In this document: positions 29,045 to 37,430 of the stretch, piece by piece
Position numbering within the stretch: position 1 is the first letter of the stretch
Layout: every line of letters begins with the position of its first letter
Source: Thioalbus denitrificans
GTDB taxonomy: Bacteria; Pseudomonadota; Gammaproteobacteria; DSM-26407
DNA length: 64,000 nucleotides
Assembly (NCBI RefSeq): GCF_003337735.1
Contig: NZ_QPJY01000012.1
Location: 1-64,000 of the forward strand
Direction of reading: 5' to 3'
Translations under genes and position numbers: made by a program
Notes under the pieces: generated by a model
Databases searched by the model: none
Told to the model about the DNA's origin: nothing
What the model saw: only the letters and a program-made list of their open reading frames with translations

Positions 29045-29659
29045 TTGAACATCATCTACCTGCTCGATCTCTTCGGCACCGCCGTGTTCGCCGTGACCGG
29101 CGCGCTGGTGGCCGGCCGCAAACAGATGGACCTCTTCGGTGTCGTGGTGCTGGCGCTGGTCACCGCCATCGGCGGCGGCACCCTGCGCGACCTGGTGCTC
29201 GGCGCCGACCCCGTGTTCTGGATCGGCGATTCGCTCTACATCACCGTGGCCACCGCCGCCTCCATTCTGACCTTCGCCCTGGCGCGCATCCGCCGTCGCC
29301 CGCGGGGCCTGCTGCGCACGGCGGACGCCTTCGGTCTGGCCGTGTTCACCATCATCGGCGCCCAGAAGGCGCTGAGCCTCGGCGTGGGCCCCGGGGTCGC
29401 GGTGATGATGGGCATCATGACCGGGGTGGTGGGCGGCATGATCCGCGACGTGCTCTCCGGCGAGATCCCCCTCATCCTGCGCCGCGAGATCTACGCCACC
29501 GCATCCCTGTGCGGCGCCGCGGTCTACGTGCTGCTCCACCCGTTTCTGCCGGACCATCCCGCCGCCATCCTGGTGGCCATGATCGTCACCCTGGGGCTGC
29601 GCCTCTCGGCCATCCGCTGGAACCTGGCGCTCCCGGTATTCTCCCACCAGGATCACTGA
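29045..29659 (+). CDS. TRIC-type cation channel family protein (UPF0126)
   Basis: A 204-residue membrane protein with six to seven helices arranged as two similar halves; each half carries the family glycine motif (GGGTLRDLVLG and GGMIRDVLSGEIP). Bacterial members are trimeric ion channels. The TTG giving LNIIYLLDLFGTAVFAVTG is preferred because it yields the family length; an upstream GTG would add 19 unusual residues. Confidence 0.85.
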   Translation: MNIIYLLDLFGTAVFAVTGALVAGRKQMDLFGVVVLALVTAIGGGTLRDLVLGADPVFWIGDSLYITVATAASILTFALARIRRRPRGLLRTADAFGLAVFTIIGAQKALSLGVGPGVAVMMGIMTGVVGGMIRDVLSGEIPLILRREIYATASLCGAAVYVLLHPFLPDHPAAILVAMIVTLGLRLSAIRWNLALPVFSHQDH

Positions 29660-29695
29660 GCGCCCGGCGCCATCTCCACCCGGGACGGCTCCTGT

Positions 29696-29723
29696 TTGAC
29701 CCTGCCTCCGGGCGGGTTATCCT
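29696..29723 (+). promoter_or_regulatory. Possible sigma-70 promoter
   Basis: TTGACC (29696-29701) and TATCCT (29718-29723) are 16 bases apart and lie 90 bp before the GTG of the next gene. Both boxes are one base from consensus (TTGACA) or two (TATAAT). Confidence 0.45.
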
Positions 29724-29813
29724 TGCCTTACAACAATGTGCCGGGACAGGGAACGCCTCCGGCGGATGGACTGTCGCAGTGGACGCGAACGCAATGGCGG
29801 ACAGGAGTATCCC

Positions 29814-30611
29814 GTGAGCGAGCCAAACCCCACCCAGCAGTTCGCAAGGAAGTACCAGGGTATCGAGGGCTTCTACCTGATCACCGGCAACGGCGAGCTC
29901 GGCTTCATCCGGCCGGCCGACCTGAAGCCGGTGGAAGAGGCCTTCCCCCAGTTGGGCGACGCGGACTTTCTGCACGAACACCCCCGCTTCCAGGACGATG
30001 TGGATCGTTTCCGCGGCGAACTGGTCCGCTTCATCGAAACCTACCGGGCGCGGCCCGACCTGCCCATCGAGCTCGGCTACGTGGATCCGGCGGGCAACCC
30101 CGAGCGCAGCTGGCGTTCCGCCAGCCTGGTCATCTACAACTACGTGCGGGAAATCTACCGCCACGACGACAAGGCCCGATACGACGCCGGCAAGCTCGAT
30201 CACTTCGGCATCGGCGAGCACGATGACACCTGGAACGCCGTCCGGGGCATCCACCGGGGCCTGGAGGATCTCTTCGCCCACCACTCCGAGGAGGGCTTCC
30301 ACCGCTTCTTCCCCGTCCTCTACTACCACCGGGGTGACGGCCCCGCCGACCGTCAGTCCGGTGACGAACTGGGCCTGGCGACAACCACCGCCTACCACGA
30401 CGATCAGCTGCCCCGCCGTGAAGAGGGGCTGCGGGTACTGAACCTGTTCTGGAACCATATCGACGACGAAACCCGGCCCGGCCGCTGGACCTTCCCCTTC
30501 GCCAACGCCGACACTGAAGCCCAGGTCTTCCGCACCCTGCGCGACAACCTCTACCGGCGGGGAGTCATCAACCCGGACCTCCGGGTGGAGAAGCGCTTCG
30601 ATTTCAGCTGA
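29814..30611 (+). CDS. Conserved-looking hypothetical protein, 265 aa
   Basis: No family recognised. The protein is soluble, acidic and rich in Asp, His, Tyr and Arg, without signal peptide or membrane segment. Tyr/Phe/Trp-rich stretches such as RFFPVLYYHRGDG and NLFWNHIDDE suggest a compact fold. The start is a GTG five bases after AGGAG; an upstream ATG would add an unlikely Arg-rich leader. It has its own likely promoter and a 90-bp gap to the convergent hspQ, so it is probably transcribed alone. Confidence 0.75.
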   Translation: MSEPNPTQQFARKYQGIEGFYLITGNGELGFIRPADLKPVEEAFPQLGDADFLHEHPRFQDDVDRFRGELVRFIETYRARPDLPIELGYVDPAGNPERSWRSASLVIYNYVREIYRHDDKARYDAGKLDHFGIGEHDDTWNAVRGIHRGLEDLFAHHSEEGFHRFFPVLYYHRGDGPADRQSGDELGLATTTAYHDDQLPRREEGLRVLNLFWNHIDDETRPGRWTFPFANADTEAQVFRTLRDNLYRRGVINPDLRVEKRFDFS

Positions 30612-30703
30612 CCCGGGGCTCGGGAACCGCCCATCGGGCGCGAGGGCGGGAGCACCCGCAAGGAGGGTGGGGCCCTGGCGGCCGCAGGGGGGGATGTTTC
30701 ACA

Positions 30704-31021
30704 TCAGTTCAGCGCCTCGCGGCGGGTGTAGACGCCGCCGCGGAACTCCTTGAAGTAGGCGGCGACCCCCGGATGGTCCACCGGTTCGCCGCTGTCGTCG
30801 GGCTCCAGGTTCCCTTCGGCCACGTAGCTCTCGGCGTCCGCCTCATCCACCAGCACCCGGTACCAGGGCTGATCCTTGCGCGGCCGGGTACGCACCATCT
30901 CGTCCAGCCACGGGCCCTCCCCCAGGAATTCGGGATCCACGTCCACGACGACGCCACGGTAGTCGAACAGGCGGTGATGCACCACCTGCCCCACGCAGTA
31001 TTTCGCTCGGTTGTCGCGCAT
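30704..31021 (-). CDS. hspQ: Heat shock protein HspQ
   Basis: A 105-residue HspQ/YccV-family protein. The core KYCVGQVVHHRLFDYRGVVVDVDPEF and WYRVLVDEA matches the family, whose members adjust Lon protease specificity and DnaA levels after heat shock. AGGAGG lies seven bases before the ATG. The C-terminus here is a little extended. Confidence 0.92.
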   Translation of the reverse strand: MRDNRAKYCVGQVVHHRLFDYRGVVVDVDPEFLGEGPWLDEMVRTRPRKDQPWYRVLVDEADAESYVAEGNLEPDDSGEPVDHPGVAAYFKEFRGGVYTRREALN

Positions 31022-31215
31022 CCCGGAACCTCCTGCCCAATCCATTCGCCAGGGCACCGCGGGCTGTCCACTTAAACTTAGCACGTGCCGGCCAGGGTGC
31101 ACCGGGGACCGCCGTGAGCGGACGCAAATGGATGATTTTCCCAATGGTTGTGATATCTTTGCGCGTCCATAACCAGAAGGTAATAAAGCATCCTGCCGAT
31201 GCGAGGAGACCCTCC

Positions 31216-31764
31216 GTGCTGTTCGACATCCCGCCCGCCGAGGTGGCCAAGGCGAAGATCCCCCACGAGATCTTCCTGACCAACCTGATCGGCAATCACA
31301 TCCTCATGTTCGTAGCCGCCCTCGGCACCTACAGCGTGATGCCCTTGGCAATGCTGTTCGTGCCGACGGTCTCCGTAGGCTCCCTCGTCTACACCCTCTG
31401 GCGCGCCCGCCGCTCGTTGCGGCGCGATCCCTGGTTCGTGGCCTGCCACTGGCAGATCGCCGCCCGCCGCAGCCGCATCTTCATCGTCATGCTCGGCCTG
31501 CTGGGCATGGTCAGCCTCCTCGGCTGGCTGGGCCACACCTACCTCGGCATGATGCGGGAGGCCATCTTCGCCCTCATCGGCGGCCTGGGCATCCTGCCCG
31601 TCATGGTGACCATGCTGGTGCTCATCATCATGGAATCCGAGACCCTGCACCGGGCCAGCCAGAGCCGCCTGCCCCCCTGGGTGGTGAACCGCTACCCCAA
31701 CCCGGAGGCGAAGCAGGTGGAGGAGCTCGACCGCGACGCCGCCACCGCCCACGGAGACAGCTGA
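31216..31764 (+). CDS. Predicted four-helix membrane protein of unknown function
   Basis: About 182 residues. The N-terminal ~25 residues (VLFDIPPAEVAKAKIPHEI) are soluble, then four hydrophobic helices in two pairs separated by a basic loop (RARRSLRRDPWF), and a polar C-terminal tail. No family recognised. The start GTG follows GAGGAGA; an upstream ATG at 31129 is possible. Confidence 0.65.
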   Translation: MLFDIPPAEVAKAKIPHEIFLTNLIGNHILMFVAALGTYSVMPLAMLFVPTVSVGSLVYTLWRARRSLRRDPWFVACHWQIAARRSRIFIVMLGLLGMVSLLGWLGHTYLGMMREAIFALIGGLGILPVMVTMLVLIIMESETLHRASQSRLPPWVVNRYPNPEAKQVEELDRDAATAHGDS

Positions 31765-31837
31765 TCCCCGGCCGGTCGGCCACCGCGCCGGGAAGCGGTC
31801 GGACGGGCGCCCTGGTGGCTGCGCCGCCGCGCCGTTC

Positions 31838-31846
31838 TGCTATAGT
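31838..31846 (+). promoter_or_regulatory. Extended -10 promoter of the GNAT/nitrilase gene
   Basis: TGCTATAGT gives an extended -10 element 48 bp before the start codon; no good -35 box is visible, as is common for extended -10 promoters. Confidence 0.45.
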
Positions 31847-31893
31847 CTGAGCGCGTACGACGCCCCGAATCCCTCCCCGCAGCGGACTTCACC

Positions 31894-33483
31894 ATGGCCA
31901 AGGACACCAGCAAGAAGAGCAGGCAGCGCCCCCGCCCGGCGAAGAAACGCCAGAAGAAGAGCCCCGAGCACAAGCTCATCCTGCGCAACACCCGCCCCGA
32001 GGACTACGAGGACATCCGCGAGATCATGGATCTCGTCTATCCGGGCGCCCTGGGCGGGGCCTGGAGCCGGGAGCAGTTCACCTCCCAGATCACCCGGTTT
32101 CCCGAGGGCCAGATCTGCATCGAGGACAACGGCAAGGTGGTGGCCGCGGCCATCAGCCTGGTCGTGGACTACAAGCGCTACGGCGACAGCCACACCTACC
32201 GCGAGATCACCGGCAACGGCTATCTCACCACCCACGACCCCAACGGCGACACGCTCTACGGCGTGGACATCTTCGTCCACCCGGACTACCGCGACCTGCG
32301 CCTGGGGCGGCGTCTCTACGACGCCCGCAAGGAGCTGTGCGAGCGGCTCAACCTGCGCCGCATCGTGGCCGGCGGACGCATCCCCGGGTACCGCAAGCAC
32401 GCCGAGCGCCTGAGCCCGGCGGAGTACATCGAGCAGGTGAAGCGCCACGAGATCCGCGATCCCATCCTCAGCTTCCAGCTGGCCAACGACTTCCACGTGC
32501 GCAAGCTCATCACCGGCTACGAGCCCACCGACAAGGAGTCCCACGCCTACGCCACCCTGCTGGAGTGGATCAACATCTACTACGAGGAGAAGGCGCCGCT
32601 CATCGGCGCGGTCAAAAGCGAGGTGCGGGTGGGCGCCGTGCAGTGGCAGATGCGCCCGGCGGAGTCCCTCGAGGAGCTGCTGAAGCAGGTGGAATTCTTC
32701 GTCGACGCGGTGGCCGGCTACCAGTCCGACTTCGTGCTCTTCCCGGAGTTCTTCAACGCCCCGCTGATGGCCCAGTTCAACCAGGAGAACCCCGCCCAGG
32801 CGATCCGCGATCTCGCCGCCTACAGCGAGCGGGTGCGCGAGGAGATGGTGCGCCTGGCGCTCGCCTACAACATCAACATCATCGCCGGCAGCATGCCCGA
32901 GTACCGGGACCAGCAGCTCTACAACGTCTCCTGCCTGTGTCGCCGCGACGGCACCTGGGACGCCCAGTACAAGCTGCACATCACCCCCGACGAGCGCGCC
33001 TACTGGGGCCTCACGGGCGGCGACTCGCTGCGGGTGTTCGAAACCGACGTTGGCCGGGTGGGCATCCTCATCTGTTACGACGTGGAGTTTCCCGAGCTGC
33101 CGCGCATCCTCACCGACCAGGGCATGACCATCCTCTTCGTGCCCTACTGGACCGACACCAAGAACGCCTACGAACGGGTGCGCCGCTGCGCCCAGGCACG
33201 CGCCATCGAGAACGAGTGCTACGTGGTCATCTCCGGCAGCGTGGGCAACCTGCCCAACGTGGAGAACATGGACATCCAGTACTCCCAGGCGGCCATCTTC
33301 ACCCCCTCCGACTACGCCTTCCCCCACGACGCCATCGCCGCCGAGGCCACCCCGAACACGGAGATGACCCTCATCGCCGATCTCAACCTGGAGAAGCTCA
33401 AGGAGCTGCGCGAGCAGGGCAGCGTGCGCAACCTGCGTGACCGGCGCACGGATCTCTACGCGGTGACCTGGCGCAAGAAATAG
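31894..33483 (+). CDS. GNAT acetyltransferase fused to nitrilase-type amidohydrolase
   Basis: A 529-residue fusion with a Lys/Arg-rich N-terminal tail (about 25 residues), a GNAT domain (about 30-230; DIFVHPDYRDLRLGRRLYD) and a carbon-nitrogen hydrolase domain (about 245-525). The nitrilase triad is present: Glu in LFPEFFNAP, Lys in QYKLHITPDE and Cys in ILICYDVEFPE. Such fusions are found as a distinct family in many proteobacteria; the substrate is unknown. It is transcribed alone, with a stem-loop of repeat type just downstream. Confidence 0.9.
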   Translation: MAKDTSKKSRQRPRPAKKRQKKSPEHKLILRNTRPEDYEDIREIMDLVYPGALGGAWSREQFTSQITRFPEGQICIEDNGKVVAAAISLVVDYKRYGDSHTYREITGNGYLTTHDPNGDTLYGVDIFVHPDYRDLRLGRRLYDARKELCERLNLRRIVAGGRIPGYRKHAERLSPAEYIEQVKRHEIRDPILSFQLANDFHVRKLITGYEPTDKESHAYATLLEWINIYYEEKAPLIGAVKSEVRVGAVQWQMRPAESLEELLKQVEFFVDAVAGYQSDFVLFPEFFNAPLMAQFNQENPAQAIRDLAAYSERVREEMVRLALAYNINIIAGSMPEYRDQQLYNVSCLCRRDGTWDAQYKLHITPDERAYWGLTGGDSLRVFETDVGRVGILICYDVEFPELPRILTDQGMTILFVPYWTDTKNAYERVRRCAQARAIENECYVVISGSVGNLPNVENMDIQYSQAAIFTPSDYAFPHDAIAAEATPNTEMTLIADLNLEKLKELREQGSVRNLRDRRTDLYAVTWRKK

Positions 33484-33485
33484 TT

Positions 33486-33520
33486 GCCGGTTGCCAGTCA
33501 CCTGGCGACTGGCGACCGGC
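33486..33520. repeat. Imperfect inverted repeat, family (ttgccag)
   Basis: Two 17-bp arms (33486-33502 and 33504-33520) pair at 15 of 17 positions almost without a loop. Each arm is built from the 7-bp unit ttgccgg/ttgccag. It sits between the stop of the nitrilase fusion and the DASS transporter. Confidence 0.7.
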
Positions 33521-33544
33521 CGCTGACTGCACCACACTTTTCCC

Positions 33545-35017
33545 ATGGGCATGAGAAGCTTTCTCCGTGCCGGCGGGGTGCGCCGGATCGGGCTGCTGCT
33601 GGGGCCGGTGCTGGGGCTTATCGCGTGGCTGTGGCTGCCGGTGGGCGAGGCGGGCCTGACGCCGGGCGGCCGCGCCACCGCCGCCATCGCCGCCTGGATG
33701 GCCTGCTGGTGGCTCACCCAGGCCGTGCCGCTGGCGGTCACCGCCCTGCTGCCGGTGGTGCTGTTCCCGCTCACCGGCGCCGCCAGCCTGGCGGAGGCCA
33801 CCGCCCCCTACAGCCGCAGCCTCATCTTCCTGTTCCTGGGCGGCTTCATCCTCGGCCTCGGCCTGCAGCGCTGGGGCGTGCACCGGCGCCTGGCCCTGCT
33901 CACCCTGCTGGCGGCGGGCACCGGCCCGCGGCGGCTGGTGGCCGGCTTCATGCTGGCCTCCGCCGGACTCAGTCTCTGGATCTCCAATACCGCCACCGTG
34001 ATCATGCTTCTGCCCATCGGCACCAGCGTGCTGGAGATGCTCCGCGAGCGGGACCCGGATGCCCCGGAACGGCTCCACCGCCGGCTCTCCGCGGCGCTGC
34101 TGCTGGGCATCGCCTACGCCGCCTCCATCGGCGGCACCGGCACCCTGGTGGGCACGCCGCCGAACCTGGTCCTGGCCGCCTTCGCCCGCGAGCACTACGG
34201 CTACGACACCACCGTGCTGGAGTGGCTCGGCATCGGCCTGCCGCTGGTGGCGCTGTTCCTCCCCCTCACCTGGCTGTTCCTCACCCGGGTGGCCTTCCCC
34301 CTTCCCGCCCGGCCCCTGCCGGGCGGGCGGGAGCTGCTGACCCGGGAGCTGCGCGATCTCGGCCCCCTGGCGCGGGGCGAACGCATCGTGCTCGCCGTCT
34401 TCACCCTCACCGCCGCCGGCTGGATCCTGCGCCCGCAGCTGGTGGCGCTCACCGGCCTGGAGGGGCTGAGCGACCCGGTGATCGCCATGATCGGCGCCCT
34501 GGCCCTGTTCGTGATTCCGGTGGAACCGGCACGGGGGGTCTTCGCCATGGACTGGACCACCGCCCGGCAGGTGCCCTGGGACATCCTCATCCTCTTCGGC
34601 GGCGGGCTCAGCCTGGCCGCGGCCATCGGCGCCAACGGGGTGGACCGCTTCATCGCCCAGGGTTTCGTGGCCCTCCAGGACATCCCCCTCTGGCTCTTCC
34701 TGCTGGCGCTCACCGGCACGGTGGTCCTGCTCACCGAGATCACCAGCAACACCGCGGTGGCCACCACCCTGATGCCCATCCTGGCGGCCACGGCACTGGC
34801 CACCGGCCTGCCGGCGGGACCGCTGCTCACCGCCGCCACGCTGGCCGCCAGCTGCGCCTTCATGCTCCCGGTGGCCACCCCGCCCAACGCCATCGTCTTC
34901 GGCTCGGGCCGCGTCACCGTGGGCCAGATGGCCGGCGCCGGCATCGGCCTCAACCTCATCGCCACGCTCCTGGTCACGATGCTGGTATATTTGGGCGGAC
35001 ATCTGCCGCTGCCCTGA
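33545..35017 (+). CDS. DASS/SLC13-family anion:sodium symporter
   Basis: A 490-residue inner-membrane transporter with about 11-12 helices. Both Ser-Asn-Thr motifs that bind substrate and sodium are visible (LWISNTATVIMLLP and TEITSNTAVATTLMP), each followed by a Pro-Pro-Asn loop (VGTPPNLV, VATPPNAIVFG). Family members carry dicarboxylates or sulfate; the choice cannot be made here. It is followed 38 bp later by serB. Confidence 0.88.
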   Translation: MGMRSFLRAGGVRRIGLLLGPVLGLIAWLWLPVGEAGLTPGGRATAAIAAWMACWWLTQAVPLAVTALLPVVLFPLTGAASLAEATAPYSRSLIFLFLGGFILGLGLQRWGVHRRLALLTLLAAGTGPRRLVAGFMLASAGLSLWISNTATVIMLLPIGTSVLEMLRERDPDAPERLHRRLSAALLLGIAYAASIGGTGTLVGTPPNLVLAAFAREHYGYDTTVLEWLGIGLPLVALFLPLTWLFLTRVAFPLPARPLPGGRELLTRELRDLGPLARGERIVLAVFTLTAAGWILRPQLVALTGLEGLSDPVIAMIGALALFVIPVEPARGVFAMDWTTARQVPWDILILFGGGLSLAAAIGANGVDRFIAQGFVALQDIPLWLFLLALTGTVVLLTEITSNTAVATTLMPILAATALATGLPAGPLLTAATLAASCAFMLPVATPPNAIVFGSGRVTVGQMAGAGIGLNLIATLLVTMLVYLGGHLPLP

Positions 35018-35055
35018 CCCGGTTCACCCCGCAACGCCCAGGTTCCAGAGAAGCC

Positions 35056-36273
35056 ATGAGTGAAATCGTCCTGATCCAGATCTCCGGCAACGACAAGCCC
35101 GGGCTCACCTCCTCGCTGATGGGCATCCTCGCCGAGTACGACGTGAACATCCTGGACATGGGCCAGGCGGTCATCCACGACACCCTGTCGCTGGGCATCC
35201 TGGTGGAGATACCGGACACGGCGGAGAACTCGCCCATCCTCAAGGACATCCTGTTCCACGTCCACGCCCACGGCATGCACCTGCGCTTCGTACCGGTGGG
35301 CGGCGACGCCTACGAGAGCTGGGTCCGGGAGCAGGGCAAGGCGCGCTACATCATCACCGTGATCGGCCGCGCCATCACCGCCGCCCAGCTCCAGCCCATC
35401 GCCGCGGCCATCACCGCCAACGGCCTGAACATCGACGACATCGAGCGCCTCTCCGGCCGCCGCTCCCTGCAGCGGAAGGACACCGGCCCCGGCCGGGCCT
35501 GCATCGAGCTGTCCGTGCGCGGCCAGCCGCCGGATGCGGATGCGCTGAAGGGGGAGTTCATGACCATCGCCCAGGAGGTGGGCGTGGACATCGCCTTCCA
35601 GGAGGACACGCCCTACCGGCGCAACCGCCGCCTGGTGGTGTTCGACATGGACTCCACCCTGATCCAGCAGGAGGTGATCGACGAGCTCGGCCGCGAGGCG
35701 GGCGTCATGGACCAGGTGGCCGCCATCACCGCGGCGGCCATGCGCGGGGAGATCGACTTCCGCGAGAGCCTGCGCCGGCGCCTGGCGCTGCTGCGCGGGC
35801 TCGACGTGGCGGTGCTCGAGCGGGTGGCCGGACGGCTGCAGCTCACCGAGGGGGCCGAGCGGCTGATCCGCAACCTGCGCCACCTCGGCTACCGGACCGC
35901 CATCATCTCCGGCGGCTTCACCTACTTCGGCCACTGCCTGCAGCGCCGTCTCGGCATCGACCATGTCCACGCCAACGAGCTGGAGATCGCCGACGGCCGG
36001 CTGACCGGCAACGTGGTGGGCGCCATCGTCGACGGGGAGCGCAAGGCCGAGCTGCTGCGGGAGATCGCCGCGGCGGAGGAGATCGACCTGGAGCAGGTCA
36101 TCGCCGTGGGCGACGGCGCCAACGACCTGCCCATGCTGCGCAGCGCCGGCCTCGGCGTGGCCTTCCACGCCAAGCCCCTGGTCCGCGCCAGCGCCCGCCA
36201 CGCCATCTCCACCCTCGGCCTCGACGCCCTGCTCTACCTCATCGGCATGCGCGACCGCGACCTGCGGGCATAG
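35056..36273 (+). CDS. serB: Phosphoserine phosphatase with N-terminal ACT-like domains
   Basis: A 405-residue HAD phosphatase catalysing the last step of serine synthesis. The first ~180 residues form two ACT-like regulatory domains (IQISGNDKPGLTSSLMGIL), usual for the longer SerB type. HAD motifs follow: FDMDSTLI, the ISGG serine motif, a Lys in GERKAELL, and GDGANDLPML. Start ATG gives MSEIVLIQ. Confidence 0.95.
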   Translation: MSEIVLIQISGNDKPGLTSSLMGILAEYDVNILDMGQAVIHDTLSLGILVEIPDTAENSPILKDILFHVHAHGMHLRFVPVGGDAYESWVREQGKARYIITVIGRAITAAQLQPIAAAITANGLNIDDIERLSGRRSLQRKDTGPGRACIELSVRGQPPDADALKGEFMTIAQEVGVDIAFQEDTPYRRNRRLVVFDMDSTLIQQEVIDELGREAGVMDQVAAITAAAMRGEIDFRESLRRRLALLRGLDVAVLERVAGRLQLTEGAERLIRNLRHLGYRTAIISGGFTYFGHCLQRRLGIDHVHANELEIADGRLTGNVVGAIVDGERKAELLREIAAAEEIDLEQVIAVGDGANDLPMLRSAGLGVAFHAKPLVRASARHAISTLGLDALLYLIGMRDRDLRA

Positions 36274-36320
36274 CGGATCGGGAAAATCAAATCGCGGAAT
36301 ATAACGACAAGACCATTTTT

Positions 36321-36530
36321 TATCCGCAGATTACGCAGATTACGCAGATGGTTTAAAAAACTGTAGCAACCGGAGCGCCTGGCTGGGGTGTCGGTTATTT
36401 CCCGTAGAGATGTGGTTCGTGTGAAAGATCGGGGATTCGGCTTGGCGCAGCTCAATTAAAATATCTGCGTAATCTGCGTAATCTGCGTAATCTGCGTAAT
36501 CTGCGTAATCTGCGTAATCTGCGGATAATA
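36321..36530. repeat. Inverted pair of 9-mer arrays, family atctgcgta
   Basis: Left arm 36321-36351 begins TATCCGCAGATTACGCAG and holds three units; right arm 36463-36530 holds seven tandem TCTGCG-containing 9-mers and ends GCGGATAATA. The arms are reverse complements around about 110 bp of ordinary DNA. It lies between the convergent serB and acpH genes and could act as a very large RNA hairpin on both strands. Confidence 0.92.
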
Positions 36531-36542
36531 CACAAAGCCTCT

Positions 36543-37142
36543 TCACCCCCGGGCCTCCACCTGCCATGCCCGGACCTGTGCCTGCAGCTCCGGGAAGAAG
36601 GCCTCGAAATCCGCCTCCAGGGCACCATAGTGTCGCGCCACTTCCGCCTCCGCCCCCACCAGCAGCTCCGGGCGACGCAGGCGCCGGGACATGCGCGTGA
36701 AGGTGACGCCGAGGCCGTCGCGGTCGCCGTAGCAGCCGAGCCAGTTCTCGCCGATGAGCCGGGGCAGGTGGCGGGAGAGCCGTTCCGGCAGCAGCGCCCG
36801 GTTCTCCTCCAGCAGCCGGTAGAAAGCGGCGATGAACGCCTCCCGCGCCTCCCCCACATGCTGGTCCCAGCGGCGCGTGAGGACGTGGTCGTAGCCCACG
36901 TCCACGATCACCCCCGCCAGCCGCCGGTGGCGCGGGTGGATGCGGGCGCAGCTGGCGCGATGGCGCGGATGGGCGTCGGTCCAGGCGTCGATGCGCCGGT
37001 GCAGGGCGATGCCGGCGAGCACCGCCGCGGGGTAGCGCCCGCGCAGTCCCGCCAGGGTGCCGGTGACGAAGTCGCCGAGGAAATTCCCGAGCTGCGCCTC
37101 CGGGTCCGGCCCGGCCAGCACCACGTGGGCGAGATAGTTCAT
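36543..37142 (-). CDS. acpH: Acyl carrier protein phosphodiesterase
   Basis: A 199-residue AcpH-family protein that removes the phosphopantetheine arm from holo-ACP. MNYLAHVVLAG, GNFLGDFVTG, GIALHRRIDAWTD and VDVGYDHVLTRRW carry the metal-binding His/Asp residues of this HD-like fold. Its 3' end is followed within a dozen bases by the 9-mer repeat array. Confidence 0.9.
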   Translation of the reverse strand: MNYLAHVVLAGPDPEAQLGNFLGDFVTGTLAGLRGRYPAAVLAGIALHRRIDAWTDAHPRHRASCARIHPRHRRLAGVIVDVGYDHVLTRRWDQHVGEAREAFIAAFYRLLEENRALLPERLSRHLPRLIGENWLGCYGDRDGLGVTFTRMSRRLRRPELLVGAEAEVARHYGALEADFEAFFPELQAQVRAWQVEARG

Positions 37143-37170
37143 GGACCTGGTTTGTTCAGAATTATTAATA

Positions 37171-37430
37171 GACAGGATTTACAGGATTGACGGGATTCAA
37201 AGACAAAGACTCTTTAGCCGCAGATTACACAGATTACGCAGATTGTTGATGCAGGGAGCCGACCGATGTACCGGTGAATGGCTCGTTTCCACCAGAGTGG
37301 ATCCACATCACGGCTCCAGCACCGTTGCTGCAACCGGCGCTTGGGCTGCATTCAGCAGAGGCTGGATTCCAAATCCGCGTAATCGGCGCAATCTGCGGAT
37401 AAAAGGTATTTGTTCTTCAATCCTGCCATT
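37171..37430. repeat. Nested inverted repeats of two families
   Basis: From left: gacaggatttacaggattga (37171-37190, same family as 18012), then the cgcagattac family (37219-37245), about 125 bp of unrelated sequence, the reverse complement of the cgcagattac family (37371-37404, ending GCGGATAAAA), and finally TCAATCCTGCC (37417 onward), the reverse complement of the acaggatt family. The order A-B-spacer-B'-A' is a nested palindrome filling the gap between acpH and the hydrolase/TlpA gene. Confidence 0.82.

Noticed and set aside
31840-33801. 653-codon open frame opposite the GNAT/nitrilase fusion
   Set aside because: Same shadow composition; no motif, and the plus strand encodes a complete catalytic triad.
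36321-36530. Possible CRISPR array
   Set aside because: Units are only 9 bp, directly adjacent and without spacers; no cas genes are present.
36452-36567. Frames giving repeated LRR or DYA units
   Set aside because: They come from translating the 9-mer DNA repeat in different frames, not from leucine-rich-repeat proteins.
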